A stretch of 11,406 nt of DNA, taken from the NCBI GenBank assembly GCA_002337005.1, contig DDFD01000075.1, positions 58,143 to 69,548 of the forward strand, written 5' to 3'. Made by a program: the position numbers and the translations under genes. Every line of letters begins with the position of its first letter. Positions within the stretch are counted from its first letter, which is position 1. The DNA is from Flavobacteriales bacterium UBA1937 (lineage in GTDB: Bacteria > Bacteroidota > Bacteroidia > Flavobacteriales > Weeksellaceae). Under the pieces are notes generated by a model. The model did not search any database, had not been told where the DNA came from, and saw only the letters and a list, made by a program, of their open reading frames with translations. Of the stretch, positions 6,078-11,406 are shown in pieces.

Positions 6078-9005
6078 ATGATTAAAAAGCTTACGTTTGC
6101 GTTGGTAGCAATGGCAATTTCTGTTACTACTTATGCACAATCAAAATTTGAGTGGAAAGAAGCTTCAGGTAATGGTTATAAATACAAATATGTAACCAAC
6201 GATCCTACACAAGCTAGATTTTACACTCTAAAAAATGGTTTAACTGTAATTTTGAGTCCAACCAAAAAAGACCCAAGAATTCAGGCTTATGTAGCGATAA
6301 AAGCTGGTAGCAAAACAGATCCTGCTACTAATACAGGTTTGGCGCATTATTTAGAACATATGTTGTTCAAAGGAACAGATAAATATGGTTCTCTGGATTG
6401 GGCAAAAGAAAAACCTGAATTAGACAAAATAGATGCATTGTATGAACAATACAATAAATCTAAAGACGAAGCACAAAGAAAAGCAATTTATAAAAAAATA
6501 GATTCTGTTTCCGGTGTAGCTTCTAAATATGCGATTGCTAATGAATATGACAAAATGATGTCTGCAATGGGAGCACAAGGTACCAATGCTTTTACCAGTT
6601 TTGAGCAAACCGTTTATACGGATGATGTTCCTAGTTCTTCTTTGGATAAATATTTGGCGGTTCAAGCCGAAAGATTCAGAAATCCTATTCTTAGAATTTT
6701 CCATACAGAATTAGAGGCGGTTTATGAAGAAAAAAATAGAAGTTTAGATAGTGATGGTTCTCTCGTTTTCGAAACTTTATTGGCTAACTTGTTTCAAAAG
6801 CATAATTACGGTCAGCAAACTACTATTGGTACGGTAGAACACCTTAAAAATCCTTCTTTAGTAGAGATTAGAAAATATTTTAACAATTATTATGTGCCTA
6901 ATAATATGGGGATTATCTTGTCTGGTGATTTCAATCCAGATGAAGTAATTGCTAAAATTGATAAAGATTTTTCTTACATGAAAGAAAAACCTATCACTAA
7001 ATATACTTTTTCACCAGAAGCTCCTATTACAGCTCCTGTGGTAAAAGAAGTGGTAGGGCCAGATGCAGAAAATGTAACCATCGGTTTCAGATTGCCAGGT
7101 AATAAAGATAAAGATGTACTTCTAGCAGATTTAGTAGGGCAAGTTTTAACCAACGGAAAAGCTGGACTTTTAGACTTGAATTTGGTTAAAAAACAAAAAT
7201 TGTTGAGAGCAAGTGCTTTCACCTATCCTTTAATAGATTATGGAATTCTATATCTTTCTGCTGCACCTACGAACGGACAAACTTTAGAAGAAGTAAAATC
7301 TTTGGTTTTGGCAGAAATAGATAATCTTAAAAAAGGAAATTTTGATGCTGATTTAATTCCGGCTATCGTAAATAATATCAAAAAATATAAAATCCAAAGC
7401 ACAGAAAACTACGGAAACAGAGCTAGTGATTTGATGGATGCATTTACCTCAGAATTAGATTGGAAAACACAAGTTGCTTATGTAAATGATTTGTCTAAAA
7501 TCAAAAAAGAAGATGTAGTAGCTTTTGCTAATAAATATTTAGGAGATAATTACGTGGTAGTTCTTAAAAGAAAAGGCGAAAGAAAAGACTTAGTAAAAAT
7601 TGAAAAACCTACTATCACACCAGTAGAAACCAATGCAGATAAGCAATCTTCATTTGTTAAAATGGTAAACGATATGCCTGCAACACCAGCTAAACCAGTG
7701 TTTTTAGATTACGGTAAAGATATCTTGAAATCTAAACTTGGGAAAGCGGAGGTTCTTTATGTTCCAAACAAAGACAATTCTATTTACAGATTAAGATTTA
7801 GATATAAAACGGGTACGCTTAATGATTTGAAACTTCCTTTGGCAGCTCAGTACATTCAGTTTTTAGGAACAGATAAAAAATCTGCAGAACAAATTTCTAA
7901 AGAATTCTACAAAATAGCTTCAAGTTTCAATATTTCAGCAGGCGAAGAATACACTACAGTAATGATTGAAGGCTTACAAGAAAACTTCGAAAATGCAGTA
8001 AAATTATATGAAGATTTAGTACTGAACGCAAAAGCAGATGATAAAGCTCTAGTTGCACTAAAAGCAAGAATTGCAAAGTCTAGAAAAGATGCTAAACTGA
8101 ATAAAGGAGCCATTATGCAAGGCTTAACGAGCTATGCTCTTTATGGTGCCAAAAATAAATTTAATAATGTTCTTACAGAAGCAGATTTAGCTGCTGTTAC
8201 GTCTCAGGAATTGGTAGATAGAGTGAAAAATCTTAATAATTATGAGCAAACAGTAATTTATTACGGGCCAGCATCTATTACCGAACTTACTTCTAAGTTA
8301 GCTCCACTGCATAAAGTACCAGTAACTTTTGCTAAAGCATCAGAACCAAAAGTTTTCAAACAAGTTGCGCAGGGCAAAAACCAAGTACTTTTTACCAATT
8401 ATGAAATGGTACAAGCCGAAACAAGATGGGTGAGAAATACAGAAGCTTACGATCCGAAAAATACGACTTTAGTTAATGTTTTTAATAATTATTTTGGTGG
8501 AGGAATGGGCAGTTTGGTATTCCAAACCATCAGAGAAAGTAAAGCTTTGGCTTATAGTACTTACGGAGTTTACGCTTCTCCTTCTAAAAAAGAAGATGAT
8601 TATTATATGCTAGCTTACGTTGGTAGCCAGGCAGATAAATTTAATGATGCAGTAGGTGCTATGAATGAATTATTAACCACAATGCCAAAACTGCCAGTAA
8701 ATCTAGATTTGGCAAAAGGTCAGGTTAAAAAAGATTTAGAAACGGAGCGTATTACGCAAGACGGAATTATTTTTAATTATTTAGGAGCACAACAGTTAGG
8801 TCTAAAAGAAGACATCAGAAAACAAGTATATTCTTCTGTAGATAAAGTAACTCTAGATGAATTAAACCAATTCCACCAATCTCATTTTTCTGGAAAACCA
8901 TACACATATTGTTTGGTAGCTTCAGACAAAAAGGTTTCTATGGATGACTTAAAGAAACTAGGCGAAGTAAAAACAATTTCTCTGGAAGAATTATTTGGAT
9001 ATTAA
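6078..9005 (+). CDS. secreted M16 family zinc metallopeptidase (pitrilysin/insulinase type)
   Basis: This 975-residue exported protease starts with a signal peptide (residues 1-20, cleavage after TTYA). The M16 inverted zinc motif is H90-Y-L-E93-H94, with Glu93 as catalytic base. The third ligand is probably E218 in ELEAVYEE (211-218), with E211 matching the conserved accessory Glu of pitrilysin. NAFTSFEQTVY (170-180) is the usual M16 strand that lines the active site. The length equals two M16 units (four subdomains); the second unit lacks HxxEH and carries GGGMGSLVFQTIRESKALAYS (near 804-825), the non-catalytic partner domain. No lipobox or C-terminal sorting domain is seen, so it is probably periplasmic, degrading peptides in a clamshell chamber; the substrate is unknown. 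It lies 82 nt after pyrC with no obvious promoter of its own, so readthrough from pyrC is possible, and it ends at a strong terminator. Confidence 0.93.
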   Translation: MIKKLTFALVAMAISVTTYAQSKFEWKEASGNGYKYKYVTNDPTQARFYTLKNGLTVILSPTKKDPRIQAYVAIKAGSKTDPATNTGLAHYLEHMLFKGTDKYGSLDWAKEKPELDKIDALYEQYNKSKDEAQRKAIYKKIDSVSGVASKYAIANEYDKMMSAMGAQGTNAFTSFEQTVYTDDVPSSSLDKYLAVQAERFRNPILRIFHTELEAVYEEKNRSLDSDGSLVFETLLANLFQKHNYGQQTTIGTVEHLKNPSLVEIRKYFNNYYVPNNMGIILSGDFNPDEVIAKIDKDFSYMKEKPITKYTFSPEAPITAPVVKEVVGPDAENVTIGFRLPGNKDKDVLLADLVGQVLTNGKAGLLDLNLVKKQKLLRASAFTYPLIDYGILYLSAAPTNGQTLEEVKSLVLAEIDNLKKGNFDADLIPAIVNNIKKYKIQSTENYGNRASDLMDAFTSELDWKTQVAYVNDLSKIKKEDVVAFANKYLGDNYVVVLKRKGERKDLVKIEKPTITPVETNADKQSSFVKMVNDMPATPAKPVFLDYGKDILKSKLGKAEVLYVPNKDNSIYRLRFRYKTGTLNDLKLPLAAQYIQFLGTDKKSAEQISKEFYKIASSFNISAGEEYTTVMIEGLQENFENAVKLYEDLVLNAKADDKALVALKARIAKSRKDAKLNKGAIMQGLTSYALYGAKNKFNNVLTEADLAAVTSQELVDRVKNLNNYEQTVIYYGPASITELTSKLAPLHKVPVTFAKASEPKVFKQVAQGKNQVLFTNYEMVQAETRWVRNTEAYDPKNTTLVNVFNNYFGGGMGSLVFQTIRESKALAYSTYGVYASPSKKEDDYYMLAYVGSQADKFNDAVGAMNELLTTMPKLPVNLDLAKGQVKKDLETERITQDGIIFNYLGAQQLGLKEDIRKQVYSSVDKVTLDELNQFHQSHFSGKPYTYCLVASDKKVSMDDLKKLGEVKTISLEELFGY

Positions 9006-9027
9006 TTTTCTAAGTAAATAATATAAG

Positions 9028-9055
9028 AAAGACCGCAGTTTTGCGGTCTTTTTTG
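9028..9055 (+). terminator. intrinsic terminator of the M16 gene, likely bidirectional
   Basis: A 10-bp perfect stem (AAAGACCGCA at 9028-9037, TGCGGTCTTT at 9042-9051) with a GTTT loop is followed by more T residues, giving a T run at 9049-9054. It lies 23 nt after the M16 stop. On the minus strand the same stem is followed by CTTATATTATT, so it could also stop transcription coming from the nitroreductase. Confidence 0.9.
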
Positions 9056-9101
9056 TTTACTCAAAAATTACACATTAGGTCGTTTTTCGCTGTATTTTAT
9101 T

Positions 9102-9121
9102 GATAGGATTTTCATCCTATC
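9102..9121. repeat. 8-bp hairpin in the convergent intergenic region, REP-like
   Basis: GATAGGAT (9102-9109) and ATCCTATC (9114-9121) are perfect complements around a TTTC loop. There is no T run on either side, so it is a poor intrinsic terminator. It lies 12 nt from a second small hairpin (9134-9146). Paired short stem-loops of this kind are reminiscent of dispersed extragenic palindromes; this is an inference from form only. Confidence 0.45.
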
Positions 9122-9133
9122 CTTTAATAAATC

Positions 9134-9156
9134 GTCACTTCGTGACTCTTTTTTTT
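9134..9156 (+). terminator. second stem-loop with T tract
   Basis: GTCAC (9134-9138) pairs with GTGAC (9142-9146) around TTC and is followed by TCTTTTTTTT. On the plus strand this has the form of a weak intrinsic terminator, and would back up the one at 9028. The stem is only 5 bp, so it may instead be part of the REP-like pair with 9102-9121. On the minus strand the A run comes first, so it would not terminate the nitroreductase transcript. Confidence 0.4.
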
Positions 9157-9172
9157 ACAATGTAATTTGGTT

Positions 9173-9772
9173 TTAAATCTCAGAAATAATTTTTTCCATA
9201 GCCACTCTTTTTTTGGGGTTGAATTTTGGTTGGTTGCTATCTTCTGGGTCTCTTTTTCCTAGGCAAACTGCAAAAGTGGTGAAATGATTGTCTAGACCTA
9301 AAATTTCTGTATATTTTTCATTTTCAATGCCTTCCATTGGAGTGGCGTCTATGCCAATAGATGCACATGCGGTAAGAAAAACACCTAGAGAAATATAGAT
9401 TTGGTTTTTCATCCAAGATTTTATTTCTTCTTCTGGTCTAGGTTTTAGATAGGTCTTATAATAATTAACAGCACCTTCTGGTAGATTTTCGGAGATTTGT
9501 TTCTCGAAAAAATCTAAATTATTCACTACATTAAAAACCACCAAATGACTGCATTGAAGTACTCGTTCTGTATTATGACGAGAAACTTCTGCTAATCGAG
9601 TTTTTAATTCTTGATTCTCCACAAAAATAAATTTCCAAGGCTGGCTGTTGATGGAAGATGGAGAAAGCTGAAGGATTTGTTTTAGTTGTTCTATTTTTTC
9701 TGAACTTATTTTTTCAGTTGAGCTGTATTTTTTAGTGGTATATCTCTGCTGCATTAATTCTAGAAAATCCAT
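9173..9772 (-). CDS. nitroreductase family flavoprotein, NfsB-like NAD(P)H-dependent oxidoreductase
   Basis: This 199-residue predicted FMN enzyme of the cytosol reduces nitroaromatics, quinones or similar acceptors with NAD(P)H. Features shared with E. coli NfsB are the N-terminal FMN-phosphate contact R10-Y-T-T-K-K-Y16 (RHSTKAF in NfsB), SPSSINSQPW (37-46), which contacts the flavin and begins the dimer-forming helix, the LVVFNVV strand (77-83), and GIDATPMEGIE (140-150), which matches GLDAVPIEGFD in NfsB. It is slightly shorter than NfsB (217), mainly by a reduced middle excursion around residues 85-120. The ATG at 9772 gives the expected MDFLELMQQRY start. It is convergent with the M16 gene and divergent from the YhhN-family gene. 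The natural substrate cannot be deduced. I leave the symbol blank because several nitroreductase paralogues are usual in flavobacteria. Confidence 0.9.
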   Translation of the reverse strand: MDFLELMQQRYTTKKYSSTEKISSEKIEQLKQILQLSPSSINSQPWKFIFVENQELKTRLAEVSRHNTERVLQCSHLVVFNVVNNLDFFEKQISENLPEGAVNYYKTYLKPRPEEEIKSWMKNQIYISLGVFLTACASIGIDATPMEGIENEKYTEILGLDNHFTTFAVCLGKRDPEDSNQPKFNPKKRVAMEKIISEI

Positions 9773-9791
9773 ATTTCAAATATTTTTATGA

Positions 9792-9799
9792 CAAATTTA
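9792..9799 (-). promoter_or_regulatory. candidate -7 element for the nitroreductase gene
   Basis: The minus strand reads TAAATTTG, an exact TAnnTTTG match, 20 nt upstream of the nitroreductase ATG. This implies a very short leader. No TTTG is found at the -33 distance, so support is partial. Confidence 0.4.
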
Positions 9800-9851
9800 T
9801 TCATTTATTCCTTAAGAATGGTTTTAATGAGTATTTTAGCGAAAAATAAAA

Positions 9852-10496
9852 ATGAATTTATCCTTTAAAATAAAATTTCTTTATTCTTTTCTTAGCCTTT
9901 TGTTTCTGGCTGATTTACTTTTTATTTACTTAGATAAAACCAATTTTAGATTCTTTTCCAAGAATTTATTAATGCCTATTTTACTATTAATTTATCTTTC
10001 AGAAGCGAAATTTCACCAAATTAAATTAGACCTTTTTTTTATTTTAGGACTCATTTTTAGCTTTTTAGGAGATTTCTTTTTATTGCTTAAATCTGGTTTT
10101 TTATTAGGATTGGGCAGTTTTTTATTGGCGCATATTTTCTATATTATAAGTTTCAAAAAAAGAAGTTTGAGTAGAGTTTCAGTTGAGGTTGTTGTAGCGC
10201 TATTGTTGTATTTGGTTTCATTAATTGCTTTTTTGTTTCCTCATCTTGATGAGATGAAAATCCCAGTCATTATTTACGGAATTATCATTTCTACAATGCT
10301 TTATTTTAGTATCAAGACTCAAGAAAAATTACTGATAGTTGGAGCGTTATTTTTTGTGATTTCAGATAGTGTTTTGTCTGTTAATCTATTTGTGAGCTCT
10401 TCTTTGTTGCTTAATCTATTGGTAATGATTACATATGTTTTGGCTCAAGTTTTATTGGTAAAAGGAATTTTGAAGACTTCAAAAACTTATTCATAA
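9852..10496 (+). CDS. YhhN family membrane protein (putative lysoplasmalogenase)
   Basis: This 214-residue protein is almost entirely hydrophobic, with about 8 predicted membrane segments (roughly 9-27, 38-50, 59-79, 83-101, 111-129, 137-152, 159-177 and 184-204). It carries the YhhN family landmarks: SKNLLMPILL (36-45), F-S-F-L-G-D73 (69-73), GSFLLAHIFYIISF (88-101) and ALFFVISDSVL (165-175). The buried polar residues K37, D73, H94 and D172 are the expected conserved and probable catalytic positions. Family members TMEM86A/B and a Legionella homologue hydrolyse the vinyl-ether bond of lysoplasmalogens. Whether this organism has plasmalogens is unknown, so the substrate is an inference. It is divergent from the nitroreductase with 79 nt between starts, and no clear terminator follows before the SDR gene 69 nt downstream, so the two may be cotranscribed. 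Confidence 0.88.
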   Translation: MNLSFKIKFLYSFLSLLFLADLLFIYLDKTNFRFFSKNLLMPILLLIYLSEAKFHQIKLDLFFILGLIFSFLGDFFLLLKSGFLLGLGSFLLAHIFYIISFKKRSLSRVSVEVVVALLLYLVSLIAFLFPHLDEMKIPVIIYGIIISTMLYFSIKTQEKLLIVGALFFVISDSVLSVNLFVSSSLLLNLLVMITYVLAQVLLVKGILKTSKTYS

Positions 10497-10565
10497 CATT
10501 CAATTAATTTCTTGAAACTATTAAATAATGATTATTTTTAAAACCTAATTTAATTTAAATTTAAA

Positions 10566-11406
10566 ATGAATCTATACACTCAACCAATGCTTCGCGAAGA
10601 TGCATTAAAAGATAAAGTAATCATCGTAACAGGTGGTGGAAGCGGTCTTGGGAAAGCAATGACCAAATATTTTCTTCAATTGGGCGCGAAAGTAGTTATC
10701 ACCTCTAGAAATTTGGAAAAACTACAAGGAACGGCAGCAGAATTAGAAGCAGAAACAGGAGGAAAGGTACTTTGTGTCTCTTGTGATGTAAGAAATTGGG
10801 AGGAGGTAGAAGCCATGAAAGATGCTGCTATCAAAGAATTTGGGAAAATAGATATTTTACTAAATAATGCGGCAGGAAATTTTATTTCTCCAACTGAAAG
10901 ATTAACGCATTCTGCTTTTGATTCTATTCTTGATATCGTATTGAAAGGAACTAAAAATTGTACTCTTTCTGTAGGGAAATATTGGATTGAAAACAAAATC
11001 GCAGGTACGGTTCTTAATATTGTAACCACCTACGCTTGGACAGGTTCAGCTTATGTAGTTCCATCGGCGTGTGCTAAAGCAGGGGTCTTGGCAATGACCA
11101 GAAGTTTAGCAGTAGAATGGGCAAAATACAATATTAGATTTAATGCCATTGCACCTGGTCCGTTCCCGACAAAAGGAGCTTGGGAAAGATTATTACCAGG
11201 AGATTTGGCAGAAAAATTTGATATGAGAAAAAAAGTTCCGCTCAGAAGAGTTGGGGAGCATCAAGAATTAGCCAATTTAGCAGCATATTTAGTTTCTGAT
11301 TTTTCGGCTTATGTAAACGGAGAAGTGGTTACAATAGATGGTGGAGAATGGCTGCAAGGTGCAGGTGAATTTAATATGCTAGAACAAATTCCGCAAGAAA
11401 TGTGGG
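10566..11406 (+). CDS. SDR family oxidoreductase, 2,4-dienoyl-CoA reductase-like (3' end off the right edge)
   Basis: 280 codons are visible and the frame is open at the right edge; by comparison with the family only a short tail should be missing. The Rossmann cofactor motif is T22-G-G-G-S-G-L-G29, and the adenine-side residues S47-R48 after the second strand suggest NADPH preference. CDV (73-75) and NNAAG (100-104) are also present. The classical YxxxK motif is absent: at K171 minus 4 there is S167, not Tyr. A Tyr lies 11 residues before that serine (Y156). This Y-(11)-S-(4)-K spacing is the active site of mammalian-type 2,4-dienoyl-CoA reductases (Tyr199/Ser210/Lys214 in human DECR1), which reduce 2,4-dienoyl-CoA during oxidation of unsaturated fatty acids. 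APGPFPTKG (196-204) and the IDGGEW end (257-262) fit. The start at 10566 gives an N-terminal MNLYTQPMLREDALKDK lead-in like other family members. The substrate remains inferred. Confidence 0.88.
   Translation, partial: MNLYTQPMLREDALKDKVIIVTGGGSGLGKAMTKYFLQLGAKVVITSRNLEKLQGTAAELEAETGGKVLCVSCDVRNWEEVEAMKDAAIKEFGKIDILLNNAAGNFISPTERLTHSAFDSILDIVLKGTKNCTLSVGKYWIENKIAGTVLNIVTTYAWTGSAYVVPSACAKAGVLAMTRSLAVEWAKYNIRFNAIAPGPFPTKGAWERLLPGDLAEKFDMRKKVPLRRVGEHQELANLAAYLVSDFSAYVNGEVVTIDGGEWLQGAGEFNMLEQIPQEMW

Noticed and set aside
6420..8113. Minus-strand open frames inside the M16 gene (6420-6704, 6974-7222, 7907-8113)
   Set aside because: They are shadows of the long M16 reading frame; no independent start context or family resemblance is seen.
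10497..10565. AT-rich self-complementary TTAAATTTAA-type sequence before the SDR gene
   Set aside because: Simple A/T composition produces such short palindromes; no defined stem or promoter match.
10676..11029. Minus-strand open frame of 117 codons
   Set aside because: It is antisense to the SDR gene, whose cofactor and active-site motifs are clear; it is a shadow frame.
1..11406. CRISPR arrays, tRNA/rRNA genes, insertion sequences, defence or toxin-antitoxin systems
   Set aside because: No regularly spaced direct repeats, no tRNA-like cloverleaf, no transposase or defence-type protein; all long frames are accounted for by housekeeping and envelope genes.

Overview
The window looks like chromosomal DNA from a flavobacterium (phylum Bacteroidota), most likely the Chryseobacterium/Cloacibacterium side of the Flavobacteriia. 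The evidence is the low GC content, the lack of Shine-Dalgarno sequences before most starts, promoter matches of the Bacteroidota type (TTTG, about 20 nt, TAnnTTTG), and protein families such as DUF4292 and the long two-unit M16 peptidase. The genus is an inference from protein flavour, not something the sequence proves.

Left block, minus strand, 4487 down to 1. This is a cell-envelope gene string. In order of transcription it holds a Wzx-type polysaccharide flippase, dUTPase (dut), a sugar-phosphate nucleotidyltransferase with a C-terminal left-handed beta-helix, a DUF4292 lipoprotein, and the N-terminal coiled-coil half of an EnvC-like murein hydrolase activator that runs off the left edge. 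The flippase/dut and DUF4292/envC junctions are both 4-bp ATGA overlaps, so each pair is probably translationally coupled. A perfect 19-bp inverted repeat separates the nucleotidyltransferase from the DUF4292 gene.

Middle block, plus strand, 4661 to 9005. pyrC (dihydroorotase, pyrimidine synthesis) has a textbook Bacteroidota promoter. It is followed by a secreted 975-residue M16 (pitrilysin/insulinase) zinc peptidase that ends at a strong intrinsic terminator.

Right block, 9006 to 11406. A convergent intergenic region carries three hairpins. It is followed by an NfsB-like nitroreductase (minus strand), a divergent YhhN-family membrane protein (plus strand), and an almost complete SDR oxidoreductase cut by the right edge. 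The active-site spacing of the SDR matches 2,4-dienoyl-CoA reductases.

No mobile element, CRISPR array, RNA gene or defence system is visible. The genes are housekeeping or envelope functions. The least explained signals are intergenic: two short arrays with 7-nt periodicity (2521-2555 and 4525-4559), the perfect palindrome at 1429-1468, and the REP-like pair of hairpins at 9102-9156. A Gln in place of a metal-ligand His in the dihydroorotase and a roughly 47-residue insertion inside the M16 zinc site are the main protein-level oddities.
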